Shown: positions 8,639 through 17,086 of the stretch, one piece after another | Layout of the letters: each line of letters starts with the position of its first letter | Position numbering within the stretch: the stretch's first letter is position 1 | Assembly (NCBI GenBank): GCA_934463115.1 | Contig: CAKSIN010000010.1 | Coordinates: 17,973-81,972 of the forward strand | Length of the DNA: 64,000 nucleotides | Direction of reading: 5' to 3' | From: an uncultured Clostridia bacterium | GTDB lineage: Bacteria > Bacillota > Clostridia > UMGS1810 | Program-made: the position numbers and the translations under genes | Notes under the pieces: model-generated | What the model was told of the DNA's origin: nothing | The model's database searches: none | Seen by the model: the letters and a program-made list of their open reading frames with translations, nothing else

Positions 8639-8679
8639 GGCGGTAACGCGTAAGCGGTGCCGTCTGTAAATATTTTTTT
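8639..8679 (+). promoter_or_regulatory. Hairpin in the atp leader
   Basis: An 11-bp imperfect stem GGCGGTAACGC / GCGGTGCCGTC closed by GTAA (8639-8664), followed after 8 nt by a run of seven T. The gap makes it a poor standard terminator. It may be an attenuator or an mRNA-stability hairpin ahead of atpB. Confidence 0.35.
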
Positions 8680-8700
8680 GAGGAAAAGAGGTTTGGCTGT

Positions 8701-9492
8701 ATGAGTAAAAAGAGACGGACTGTCAGTCTGATTGTATTCATCGGCGCGGTTTTGATTTTGCTCGCGGCAATTATAGCAGTTCCGTCCGCCAAGGATTCTT
8801 CCGAAACTATTCAGTCTGTAATGCGCGACAGCGTGCTTCACGAGGAACGCAAGATTAATTTTTTCGGAATGGCGGTTAACCCCGGACTTGTTTCGGCGTT
8901 TACGGTAACGGGAGTGTTTTTGGTTTTTGCACTCTTTGTGAGATTGTTTGTTATTCCGAAGTTTAAGCTTGTTCCCGGAAAGTTTCAGCTTGTTCTGGAG
9001 CAGGCAGTGGGACTTTTTGATTCGCTCGCGAAAACGAGCAGTCCAAAGATGAACAACTTTCTCGGGGCATATATTTTCACAGCAGGTGCGTACATATTTG
9101 TGGGAACGCTGTTTGAACTTACAGGTGTGCAGGGGGTTACCGTATCGGGTAAGCCTATTGACCTGCCGGCTCCACTGTCCGACATAAACGGTGCCATTAC
9201 AATGGGATGCCTGTCGTATTTAATTATTATGTCGGGCGGATTTATCCGCAACGGGTTCAAGGGTATCGGCAAAACGCTCAAGGATTTTTCACTTCCGATA
9301 TCAATGAGCTTCAGACTTTTCGGTGCACTGCTCAGCGGCGCACTTGTAACAGAGCTTGTGTATTATTATACGGCGCTCAACTTTGTACTGCCGGTAATAG
9401 TCGGTGTACTTTTTACACTTATGCATGCACTCATACAGGCATATGTGTTAACCATGCTTACGGCACTTTTCTACGGAGAAGTTTCCGAGTAA
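8701..9492 (+). CDS. atpB: F1Fo ATP synthase subunit a
   Basis: 263-aa membrane subunit forming the ion half-channels of Fo. Five to six hydrophobic segments are visible. The essential arginine sits in SFRLFGALLSG near residue 202, and the C-terminal helix contains LMHALIQAYVLTMLTALFYG, typical of subunit a. The N terminus has an extra hydrophobic segment (residues 8-28). First gene of the operon atpB-E-F-A(delta fusion)-G-D-C. Confidence 0.96.
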   Translation: MSKKRRTVSLIVFIGAVLILLAAIIAVPSAKDSSETIQSVMRDSVLHEERKINFFGMAVNPGLVSAFTVTGVFLVFALFVRLFVIPKFKLVPGKFQLVLEQAVGLFDSLAKTSSPKMNNFLGAYIFTAGAYIFVGTLFELTGVQGVTVSGKPIDLPAPLSDINGAITMGCLSYLIIMSGGFIRNGFKGIGKTLKDFSLPISMSFRLFGALLSGALVTELVYYYTALNFVLPVIVGVLFTLMHALIQAYVLTMLTALFYGEVSE

Positions 9493-9524
9493 ATACATCA
9501 TTATACAAATGGGGGTAATTCAAA

Positions 9525-9854
9525 ATGAAAATGAAAAAGAATGTTAAGAGGATTTTTGCAATAGTTATGCTTGTGCTGATGTTTTCGGCAATGAGCACTG
9601 TGGCATATGCCGCAAACGGTGACGCTTCGGCTACAGGTTCAAAGGCTCTTGCAGCCGGAATAGCAGTCGGCCTTGCAGCTGCCGGCGGTGCAATAGGTAT
9701 GGGTGTTGCAATAGCAAAATCGGTAGACGGCATTTCACGTCAGCCCGAAGCCGACGGAAAAATCCGCACAAGCCTCATGCTCGGACTTGTATTTGTGGAA
9801 ACGGCAATTATATATGCACTTATCGTAGCTATACTCGTTATATTTGTACTCTGA
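9525..9854 (+). CDS. atpE: F1Fo ATP synthase subunit c with signal-peptide-like extension
   Basis: Rotor-ring proteolipid, 109 aa against the usual 75-85. The extra N terminus (KKNVKRIFAIV..., ending AYAANG near residue 30) looks like a cleavable signal peptide. The mature part has two hydrophobic helices joined by the polar loop SRQPEADGK. The ion-binding Glu is in VFVETAIIY. At the position of Gln32 in Na+-specific c subunits this protein has Met (GMGVAIAK), which argues for H+ coupling; that is inference from alignment by eye. Confidence 0.95.
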   Translation: MKMKKNVKRIFAIVMLVLMFSAMSTVAYAANGDASATGSKALAAGIAVGLAAAGGAIGMGVAIAKSVDGISRQPEADGKIRTSLMLGLVFVETAIIYALIVAILVIFVL

Positions 9855-9870
9855 TCGGCAGGTGAACAAT

Positions 9871-10359
9871 ATGAATATACCGCTTAATGTTGATTGGCAT
9901 CAGATTCTTTTGCATCTGTTCAACTTTGTGATATTGTTTGGAATACTTTATTTTCTGCTGTATAAACCCACGAAAGATTTTATGCAAAAGCGTGCGGATT
10001 ACTATAAGAAAATGGACAGCGATGCGAACGAAAATCTCGAAAAAGCCAAACAGGCAAGGCAACAGTACGAAGCTAAGCTGGGCGAAGCCGAAAAAGAGGC
10101 ATCCGAGCTCAAAACCGCTGCTGCAATTAAGGCAGACCGCGCGGCAAAGAAGCGTATTGAGGATGCAAAGGATAAGGGCAACAGAATTATAGAAGACGCT
10201 AAAAAAGCTGCCGAAGCTCAAAAAGACAAAATTCTGCTTGAGGCAAATTCCGAAATAGAAAATATGGTATCGGCAGCAATAGACAAAGCTATGGCATCTA
10301 CCGGAGTTAACACCGGAAATTCGTTTGACGAATTTTTGGATGCCGTTAAAAAGGAGTGA
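9871..10359 (+). CDS. atpF: F1Fo ATP synthase subunit b
   Basis: 162-aa peripheral stalk subunit. One N-terminal membrane helix (about residues 10-30, LLHLFNFVILFGILYFLLY) is followed by a long charged coiled coil rich in Lys, Glu and Ala. ATG 9871 has AGGTG 8 nt upstream. It overlaps the in-frame GTG codon before atpA, and its C terminus (SFDEFLDAVKKE) leads directly into the delta-alpha fusion gene where a separate atpH would normally sit. Confidence 0.94.
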   Translation: MNIPLNVDWHQILLHLFNFVILFGILYFLLYKPTKDFMQKRADYYKKMDSDANENLEKAKQARQQYEAKLGEAEKEASELKTAAAIKADRAAKKRIEDAKDKGNRIIEDAKKAAEAQKDKILLEANSEIENMVSAAIDKAMASTGVNTGNSFDEFLDAVKKE

Positions 10360-10364
10360 CCGAT

Positions 10365-12152
10365 ATGGCAGACCACGAGATAAGAAAAATCGGTGTTCAG
10401 GCATATATATACAGCCACGAAGAACCGACGGGCAGCCAAAGGGAACGTCTGCAGAGCTTTCTTGAAGAAAAGTATCATTCAAATGTTAATATTGTCTGGA
10501 GACAGGACAGCGGAACGCAGGACGGTTTCCGCATTGAAATAGGTACGTCTGTGTATAAGTGGAGCCTCGACAAGGTGTATGACTGGACTCCGCAGGGCAA
10601 AGGACGTCAACTCAAAGAAAAGGTAGCCGAGGCTATAAAGAACAAGAGCAACGTTATGCCGCTGATTAAGCAGGCAATGGACGGCTGGAAACCGTCGCCC
10701 CATGCCGACGAAATCGGAACGGTTCTCACGGTCGGCGACGGAATAGCGTCGGTCGGCGGATTGGAGAGCGTATGCTACGGTGAAATTCTTGTGTTTGAAT
10801 CGGGAGTAAAAGGCATGGCGCTTGAACTTCGTGGAGATGACATCGGATGCGTTTTGTTTGGAGACGATTTTGACATTACACAGGGAAGCGTCGTTCACAG
10901 AACGGGCAAAATAGCCGGAGTACCCGTAGGCGAAAACTTTATAGGGCGTATTGTGGACGCTCTCGGCAGTCCGATAGACGGAAAAGGGTTTATAAAAGAA
11001 GACGGATATTACCCGATAGAAAGAAGCGCTCCGGGTATAATAGACCGCCAGGGAGTAAATCAGCCGCTTGAAACAGGGATTCTTGCCATAGATTCAATGT
11101 TCCCGATAGGCAGAGGGCAGCGTGAGCTCATTATCGGCGACAGACAGACCGGAAAAACCGCGATAGCGCTGGATACTATTTTAAATCAAAAAGACAAAAA
11201 TGTTATTTGTATATACGTTGCAATCGGTCAGAAGGCAAGTTCGGTTGCAAGACTCGCTGAAACTCTCAGAAAGTACGGCGCCGACAAATACACGATTGTG
11301 ATAAACGCTACCGCAAGTGACAGCGCGCCGCTGCAGTATGTTGCACCGTATGCCGGATGTGCTATGGGCGAATACTTTATGGAGCGCGGCAGCGATGTGC
11401 TTATAATATATGACGATTTGTCAAAGCATGCTATCGCTTATCGTGCATTGAGCCTGCTTTTGGGACGTTCGCCGGGACGTGAGGCATATCCGGGAGATGT
11501 ATTTTATCTTCATTCGCGTCTGCTGGAACGTTCGGCACATTTGAGCGATAAAAAGGGCGGCGGCAGTATGACGGCACTCCCGATTGTAGAAACACAATCC
11601 GGTGATGTTTCGGCATATATTCCGACAAACATAATATCAATTACCGACGGTCAGATTTTCCTTGAAAGCAATTTGTTCTTTGCAGGTCAGAGACCGGCGG
11701 TTAATGTGGGGCTTTCGGTGTCGCGTGTGGGCGGAGCCGCGCAGACAAAGGCTATGAAAAAGGCAGCCGGCACCATTCGACTCGACCTTGCTCAATATCG
11801 CGAGATGGAAGTTTTCACACAGTTTGCCAGTGACCTTGACGATGCAACGAAACGTCAGCTCGCATACGGTCAAGGGCTCATGCGTATGCTTCGCCAGGGG
11901 CAGTATTCGCCGTACAGCCAGCACGAACAGGTTATAATTTTAACTGCTGCGCTTGGTCACGCAATGCAAAATATACAGCCGGACAGTGTACCGGAATTTA
12001 TTTCAAAGCTTACGGCGCTTATAGAAAACAAGCATTTTGATATATGTGAAAGAATTTCAAACGACGGGGTGCTTTCCGACGAAGATAAGGACAGTATAAT
12101 CAGTATTGCAAAAAAGCTTGCCGCCGATGAATTTGCAACACAGGAGATGTGA
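10365..12152 (+). CDS. atpA: F1 ATP synthase alpha subunit with fused delta C-terminal-like domain
   Basis: 595 aa, about 90 longer than a standard alpha subunit. Residues from about 115 onward are canonical alpha: EIGTVLTVGDGIASVGGL, P-loop GDRQTGKT near residue 263, and the alpha signature near PAVNVGLSVSR. The first 75 residues (IRKIGVQAYIYSHEEPTGSQ, then RLQSFLEEKYHSNVNIVW, then GFRIEIGTSVY) match the pattern of the AtpH (delta/OSCP) C-terminal domain. No free atpH lies in the operon and the delta N-terminal six-helix domain is absent. ATG 10365 has AAGGAG 10 nt upstream. Confidence 0.92.
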   Translation: MADHEIRKIGVQAYIYSHEEPTGSQRERLQSFLEEKYHSNVNIVWRQDSGTQDGFRIEIGTSVYKWSLDKVYDWTPQGKGRQLKEKVAEAIKNKSNVMPLIKQAMDGWKPSPHADEIGTVLTVGDGIASVGGLESVCYGEILVFESGVKGMALELRGDDIGCVLFGDDFDITQGSVVHRTGKIAGVPVGENFIGRIVDALGSPIDGKGFIKEDGYYPIERSAPGIIDRQGVNQPLETGILAIDSMFPIGRGQRELIIGDRQTGKTAIALDTILNQKDKNVICIYVAIGQKASSVARLAETLRKYGADKYTIVINATASDSAPLQYVAPYAGCAMGEYFMERGSDVLIIYDDLSKHAIAYRALSLLLGRSPGREAYPGDVFYLHSRLLERSAHLSDKKGGGSMTALPIVETQSGDVSAYIPTNIISITDGQIFLESNLFFAGQRPAVNVGLSVSRVGGAAQTKAMKKAAGTIRLDLAQYREMEVFTQFASDLDDATKRQLAYGQGLMRMLRQGQYSPYSQHEQVIILTAALGHAMQNIQPDSVPEFISKLTALIENKHFDICERISNDGVLSDEDKDSIISIAKKLAADEFATQEM

Positions 12153-12157
12153 TATGT

Positions 12158-13075
12158 ATGGCCGGTACAAAGGAAATTAAGAATCATATAGACAGTGTGC
12201 GCGATACGCAGAAAATTACAAATGCCATGTACCTTATTGCGTCAACAAAAATGCGCAAAGCAAAGAGCGAACTCGATATGACGCGACCGTATTTTAACGC
12301 ACTAAAGGGCGAAATAAAACGCATTTTCCGTACATCGAGCGATATAGACAACAGATATTTCTACCCGGTGACAGGCGAACACGACCTTGACGGTGCGTAC
12401 GGATATCTTGTTATTACGGCCGACAAAGGACTTGCCGGGGCATATAACCAAAACGTGATAAAAGAAGCAGTTCGTCTTATGAATGAGCACGACAATCCAA
12501 AGCTTTTTGTTGTCGGAGAATACGGCAGAAGATATTTTACACAGCACAATATACCGATTGAGCAAAGCTTTTTGTATACGGCTCAGAATCCTACGCTTCA
12601 CCGAGCAAGAAAGATATCGTCGATATTGCTCGAAAAGTTTTTGCAGGGAGAACTTAAAAAAATTTTTGTGGTGTACACGGATTTCGGAAACGGTCTTTCG
12701 GCAGAAGCGTGCTCGGCAAGACTTCTGCCGTTTCACCGTGCACAGTTTGCAACACCGGCAAGCGAGGAAAAGGAGATTACTTCGCCGTTTGAGTTTTTGC
12801 CGTCCATGGAAAAAGTACTTGACAACCTTGTGCCGAGCTATGTAACCGGATTTGTTTACAGTGCCCTTGTGGATAGCTTTTGCTGTGAACAAAACTCGCG
12901 TATGACAGCTATGGATTCGGCAAACAGAAATGCTCAGAATCTGCTCGACGATTTGTCTCTTGAATACAATCACGTAAGGCAGAGTGCCATAACTCAGGAA
13001 ATAACAGAAATATCGTCCGGTGCAAAATGGCAGCGGATGAAAAGCAGTAAAACGGACGGAGGTGCCGGAGTATGA
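12158..13075 (+). CDS. atpG: F1 ATP synthase gamma subunit
   Basis: Central rotor shaft, 305 aa, slightly longer than usual. The N-terminal helix AGTKEIKNHIDSVRDTQKIT and the C-terminal helix (SRMTAMDSANRNAQNLLDDL, then RQSAITQEITEI) that make up the coiled-coil shaft are both intact. A Rossmann-like middle region follows GYLVITADKGLAGAYN. ATG 12158 is preferred over GTG 12149; AGGAG lies 11 nt upstream. It shares ATGA with atpD. Confidence 0.95.
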   Translation: MAGTKEIKNHIDSVRDTQKITNAMYLIASTKMRKAKSELDMTRPYFNALKGEIKRIFRTSSDIDNRYFYPVTGEHDLDGAYGYLVITADKGLAGAYNQNVIKEAVRLMNEHDNPKLFVVGEYGRRYFTQHNIPIEQSFLYTAQNPTLHRARKISSILLEKFLQGELKKIFVVYTDFGNGLSAEACSARLLPFHRAQFATPASEEKEITSPFEFLPSMEKVLDNLVPSYVTGFVYSALVDSFCCEQNSRMTAMDSANRNAQNLLDDLSLEYNHVRQSAITQEITEISSGAKWQRMKSSKTDGGAGV

Positions 13076-14475
13076 CAAAAGGAAAAATAGTTCAGATTTC
13101 GGGCTCGGTTGTGGATGTGGAATTCCCGGACGGAGCCCTGCCGAAAATAAATGAGGCTCTGTCTGTTACGGCAGACGGAAAAAAACGCGTTATGGAGGTA
13201 GCACAGCATATCGGAAACGGAGTTGTGCGCTGCATAATGCTGTCGGAAAGCGAAGGACTGAAGCGCGGCGCGGAGGTTGAGGACACGGGCAGCGGAATAA
13301 GCGTTCCGGTCGGCGAGTGTACCCTCGGCAGAATGTTTAACGTTCTCGGCGATACCATAGACGGTATGGGCAAAACCGATTCTGCCGCGAAGCGCTGGAG
13401 CATCCACCGCAAGCCGCCGGCATTTGATGAACAGAGCCCGGCTGTTGAGATACTCGAAACGGGAATAAAGGTTATAGACCTGCTTGAGCCGTACCCAAAG
13501 GGCGGCAAGATAGGACTGTTCGGCGGTGCCGGCGTAGGCAAAACCGTTTTGATTCAGGAGCTTATACACAATGTGGCTATGGAACACGGCGGATACTCTA
13601 TATTTACCGGAGTCGGCGAACGCTCACGCGAGGGTAACGATTTGTGGAACGAAATGCACGAGAGCGGTGTTGCCGACAAGACGGCAATGGTTTTCGGTCA
13701 GATGAACGAGCCTCCCGGAGTGCGTATGCGTGTTGCGCTGTCTGGACTCACCATGGCAGAGTATTTCCGCGATGAGCAAAATAAAGATGTATTGCTTTTT
13801 ATAGATAATATATTCAGATTTGTGCAGGCGGGCAGCGAAGTTTCCACATTGCTCGGACGTATGCCGTCCGCTGTCGGATATCAGCCGACTCTTGCGCAGG
13901 AAATGGGAGCACTGCAGGAGAGAATCACATCTACCAAGCAGGGTTCCGTTACATCGGTTCAGGCTGTTTATGTTCCTGCCGATGACCTTACCGATCCGGC
14001 GCCTGCCACGACTTTTTCACATCTTGATGCAACAACGGTGCTTAGCCGAAAAGTTTCGGAACAGGGTATATATCCCGCTGTTGATCCGCTTGAATCTTCA
14101 TCGCGTATTCTTGAGGCGGATATTGTCGGAAAACGCCACTATAACACTGCACGAAAAGTACAGGAAACGCTCCAGAAATACAGTGAGTTGCAGGATATTA
14201 TAGCAATTCTCGGTATGGACGAACTCAGTGACGCCGATAAGCTTGTTGTCGACAGGGCGCGCAAAGTTCAAAGGTTCCTGTCACAGCCTATGAATGTTGC
14301 CGAGAAATTTACCGGAGTTAAGGGCGTGTACGTTTCGCTCGATGAAACACTTCGCGGATTTGAGGCAATACTCGGCGGCGAAGTTGACAAACTTCCGGAA
14401 TCCGCATTTTACAATGTCGGTACTCTGGATGATGCAATTCAGAAGGCACACAAGATTGAGGACGGTGAGATATAA
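13072..14475 (+). CDS. atpD: F1 ATP synthase catalytic beta subunit
   Basis: 467 aa, normal length. P-loop GGAGVGKTVLIQEL near residue 149, the catalytic Glu region GVGERSREGNDLW near residue 180 and Walker B DVLLFIDNIFRF are intact. The PPPTDDLTD-like segment VPADDLTDPAPATTF and the DELSD motif of the C-terminal domain (GMDELSDADK) are also present. Start overlaps the atpG stop by 4 nt; stop overlaps the atpC start by 1 nt. Confidence 0.97.
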   Translation: MTKGKIVQISGSVVDVEFPDGALPKINEALSVTADGKKRVMEVAQHIGNGVVRCIMLSESEGLKRGAEVEDTGSGISVPVGECTLGRMFNVLGDTIDGMGKTDSAAKRWSIHRKPPAFDEQSPAVEILETGIKVIDLLEPYPKGGKIGLFGGAGVGKTVLIQELIHNVAMEHGGYSIFTGVGERSREGNDLWNEMHESGVADKTAMVFGQMNEPPGVRMRVALSGLTMAEYFRDEQNKDVLLFIDNIFRFVQAGSEVSTLLGRMPSAVGYQPTLAQEMGALQERITSTKQGSVTSVQAVYVPADDLTDPAPATTFSHLDATTVLSRKVSEQGIYPAVDPLESSSRILEADIVGKRHYNTARKVQETLQKYSELQDIIAILGMDELSDADKLVVDRARKVQRFLSQPMNVAEKFTGVKGVYVSLDETLRGFEAILGGEVDKLPESAFYNVGTLDDAIQKAHKIEDGEI

Positions 14476-14891
14476 TGGCAGAAATGTTTGATCTCAGTGT
14501 TCTTGCATCGGATAAAACATTTTATGTAGGCAAGTGCTCATCTCTTGTCATACCCACATCAAGCGGATTGGCAGGAATATTGGCGCACCACCGCAATATG
14601 ATAGCGGCTATTGTTCCGGGAACAATGAAATATACTGATTCGGACGGTGCGGAGCACATTGCGGCAGTGTCCAACGGAATGATAAAGGTTGAGGACGGCA
14701 ATGTTCTGGTGCTTGCAGATACCGCCGAACGCCCGGAAGAGATAGATATTAACCGTGCGAAGCGTGATGCCGAACAGGCAAAAGAGGCTATTCTGCAAAA
14801 GAAAAGCATACGCGATTACAGGTCTGCACAGGCAAGAATGGCACGTGCACTCAGCCGAATTGCCGTTGGCGATTTAAGCAGAATGAATTAG
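14475..14891 (+). CDS. atpC: F1 ATP synthase epsilon subunit
   Basis: 138 aa. The N-terminal beta-sandwich (residues 1-88) includes SGLAGILAHHRNMIAAIVPG and GMIKVEDGNVLVLADTAERP. A C-terminal two-helix domain follows (INRAKRDAEQAKEAILQKKS), which in this family can inhibit ATP hydrolysis. Last gene of the atp operon; a new promoter follows. Confidence 0.94.
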   Translation: MAEMFDLSVLASDKTFYVGKCSSLVIPTSSGLAGILAHHRNMIAAIVPGTMKYTDSDGAEHIAAVSNGMIKVEDGNVLVLADTAERPEEIDINRAKRDAEQAKEAILQKKSIRDYRSAQARMARALSRIAVGDLSRMN

Positions 14892-14957
14892 ATAGGATAA
14901 TACAGACGTTGTCGGCAGAGATATCTCCGGCAGCGTTTTTGTTTACAAAAAATAATA

Positions 14958-14986
14958 TTGCACAAAACGTTTAACTGTGGTAAAAT
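14958..14986 (+). promoter_or_regulatory. Promoter for PfkB sugar kinase
   Basis: TTGCAC (14958-14963), 17-nt spacer, TAAAAT (14981-14986). AAAACGTT occurs both in the spacer and just after the -10 element, 26 nt apart, and could be a repressor site. Confidence 0.55.
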
Positions 14987-15022
14987 TAAAACGTTATCAA
15001 TAAATATACGGAAGTGATACTT

Positions 15023-16060
15023 ATGTTTGAAAATATTAAAAACAGAGAATTTGATGTAATAGGCATAGGAGAAGTTATGCTGAGATTGTCGCCGGGCGGA
15101 AAAGAGCGCATTTCTCAAAGTGAGACGTTTGATAAAATGGCGGGCGGCTCGGAACTTAATGTTGTGTCCGGCATAGCGCAGCTGGGATTAAGAACAGGAA
15201 TTATAACAAAGCTGCCGGACAATGAGGCAGGGAAATTCGTTGAAAACAAAATACGATACAGCGGAACCAGCAATGATTATATTATTTTTGATAAAAGCAA
15301 ATCGAAACGTCTCGGAATATACTACTACGAAGGCGGTGCATATCCGCGTGTGCCGGTTGTGGAGTACGACAGGCAAAATTCCTCTTTTCTTAGTTTTTGC
15401 AGAGATGATATTTCATCTGCGGTGTATTCGGAAACAAAGATTTTTCACTTAAGCGGAATTACTCTTGCTCTGAACGATACACTCCGCAGCGAGGTTACGG
15501 ACATGGTTCGTGAATTTAAAAATAACAGCACTCTTGTCTCGTTTGATGTAAACTACCGTGCCGGGCTGTGGGATGAGGATACGGCGAGAAATACCATTCT
15601 CGGCATAATGCCGTACATAGATATATTATTTGTTTCGGAAGAAACGTCAAGACGTATGTTCGCAAAGGAAGGCAGTATAGAAGAAATTCAGCTTGAATTT
15701 GCCGAGCAGTTTCCGAATTTAAAGATGATTGCAAGCACAAAGAGAACCGTAACATCACCCACCAGACATACATTTACATCTACGGTGCTGGATTGCACAA
15801 CCAAAAACAGTTTCTCCGAGGAAGCATACAGAGATATTGAGGTTGTCGACAGAATAGGCAGCGGTGACGCTTATGTGGCAGGTGCGCTGTTTGGGGTACT
15901 GAAGTTCGGCAGCGCCGAGGAAGCCGTTAAATTCGGCAACGCCATGGCAGCTGTAAAGAATACAATACCGGGCGATATGACGGTGTGCAGCTATAAGGAT
16001 ATATGCCGTGTGATAGACGCACATTGCAAAAAGGGAGCAGTAAGCGAAATGGTTCGGTAA
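15023..16060 (+). CDS. PfkB family sugar kinase (2-keto-3-deoxygluconate kinase-like)
   Basis: 345-aa cytoplasmic ribokinase-fold kinase. The PfkB N-terminal segment GIGEVMLRLSP and the substrate region GGSELNVVSGIAQLG are typical of KDG kinases. The C-terminal PfkB signature VVDRIGSGDAYVAGALFG carries the catalytic Asp near residue 282. A short C-terminal tail follows. ATG 15023 has GGAAG 8 nt upstream. No KDPG aldolase lies beside it, so the substrate is inferred from family resemblance only. Confidence 0.85.
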   Translation: MFENIKNREFDVIGIGEVMLRLSPGGKERISQSETFDKMAGGSELNVVSGIAQLGLRTGIITKLPDNEAGKFVENKIRYSGTSNDYIIFDKSKSKRLGIYYYEGGAYPRVPVVEYDRQNSSFLSFCRDDISSAVYSETKIFHLSGITLALNDTLRSEVTDMVREFKNNSTLVSFDVNYRAGLWDEDTARNTILGIMPYIDILFVSEETSRRMFAKEGSIEEIQLEFAEQFPNLKMIASTKRTVTSPTRHTFTSTVLDCTTKNSFSEEAYRDIEVVDRIGSGDAYVAGALFGVLKFGSAEEAVKFGNAMAAVKNTIPGDMTVCSYKDICRVIDAHCKKGAVSEMVR

Positions 16061-16081
16061 TGTTGCTTGGAGGTGGCGGAA

Positions 16082-16714
16082 TTGAAACTTTTGATAATTA
16101 TTTTTGAACTGATTGGAATACTGTCGTTTTCCATTTCCGGTTCGGTTGTCGGGATAAAGAAGAAAATGGATATGTTCGGTGTCTGTATGCTGGGTATTAC
16201 AACGGCTGTCGGCGGCGGAATAATCCGTGACCTTATGCTCGGCAACATACCGCCGCTGATATTTAATTCTCCGGAGTATCTTTTCCTTGCCGCGGCGGCA
16301 TCATGCATTGTCCTTATACCGTCGCTCAGGACAATAATTGAAAATGCAAGAATTTCGGAAATGCTGATTTTTGTAACAGACACAATAGGTCTTGCGGCAT
16401 TCGTTGTTGATGCGGTGAAAATCGTAATTTCATGCGGATACAAAGATAATTTTGTTTTTGTCGTATTTGCTTCGGTTGTAACCGGTGTCGGAGGCGGAGT
16501 AATGCGCGATATGTTCGCGGAAAAAGTGCCGTATATTTTTTCAAAACACATATACGCATGCGCGGCGATTGCCGGGGCAGTCTTGTGCCTGACTATGTGG
16601 GACGCATTCGGCGCTGATATAAGTATGCTGACAGGATTTGCGGCAATAGTGATTATCCGCTGTCTTTCTGCAAGGTTCAACTGGAATTTGCCGGTGTACA
16701 ATCCTCAAAAATGA
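16082..16714 (+). CDS. TRIC/UPF0126 family membrane channel protein
   Basis: 210-aa membrane protein with seven predicted hydrophobic segments in two similar halves. Each half carries the family glycine-rich motif: TTAVGGGIIRDLMLG near residue 45 and TGVGGGVMRDMFAEKVP near residue 137. Prokaryotic TRIC-type members are monovalent cation channels; the physiological role here is unknown. TTG 16082 is chosen because GGAGG lies 8 nt before it. Confidence 0.88.
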   Translation: MKLLIIIFELIGILSFSISGSVVGIKKKMDMFGVCMLGITTAVGGGIIRDLMLGNIPPLIFNSPEYLFLAAAASCIVLIPSLRTIIENARISEMLIFVTDTIGLAAFVVDAVKIVISCGYKDNFVFVVFASVVTGVGGGVMRDMFAEKVPYIFSKHIYACAAIAGAVLCLTMWDAFGADISMLTGFAAIVIIRCLSARFNWNLPVYNPQK

Positions 16715-16726
16715 GGTTTATCCGAC

Positions 16727-16776
16727 AGGTATAATTTTACATAATACAGAGTATAATACTACTAAAAATTATACCT
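16727..16776 (+). repeat. Inverted repeat before small membrane protein
   Basis: AGGTATAATTTT (16727-16738) and its exact complement AAAATTATACCT (16765-16776) enclose a second TATAAT (16752-16757). It could be an operator around a promoter or a weak hairpin between the TRIC gene and the next one. Confidence 0.4.
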
Positions 16777-16794
16777 ATACAAGGAGAATTTGCT

Positions 16795-17034
16795 ATGTCG
16801 GATAAAAGAAATAATGTACATGAATGGCTTTTTGGTGTTTTTAAACCGCGCAAAACCTGTTCGGATGATATTATAATGCAGGCGGACAAGGTTATTGAAA
16901 ATTATATTTTTGACAAGAACAAGCTGATTCATCGCAAATGTAAAAAAGTGAGTAAATCGGAAAGAATGTTTCCTGTATTCATGACGGCTGCCGTTATTGC
17001 GGCTGCAACTGTATTGTTTAAAATTATACTTTAG
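16795..17034 (+). CDS. Small protein with C-terminal membrane anchor
   Basis: 79 aa, not recognised. The N-terminal half is basic and soluble (DKRNNVHEWLFGVFKPRK); one hydrophobic segment at residues 60-78 ends the protein. ATG 16795 has AAGGAG 8 nt upstream. It has its own spacing after the TRIC gene and is closed by a strong terminator, so it looks real. The tail-anchored topology is the only functional hint. Confidence 0.65.
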   Translation: MSDKRNNVHEWLFGVFKPRKTCSDDIIMQADKVIENYIFDKNKLIHRKCKKVSKSERMFPVFMTAAVIAAATVLFKIIL

Positions 17035-17036
17035 GC

Positions 17037-17084
17037 ATAAAAAACCACGGTACAAACTGTATTTCGGTTTGTACCGTGGTTTTT
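17037..17084. terminator. Bidirectional terminator
   Basis: A near-perfect 18-bp stem AAAACCACGGTACAAAC / GTTTGTACCGTGGTTTTT flanked by A and T runs, lying between two convergent genes. Confidence 0.9.
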
Positions 17085-17086
17085 GG

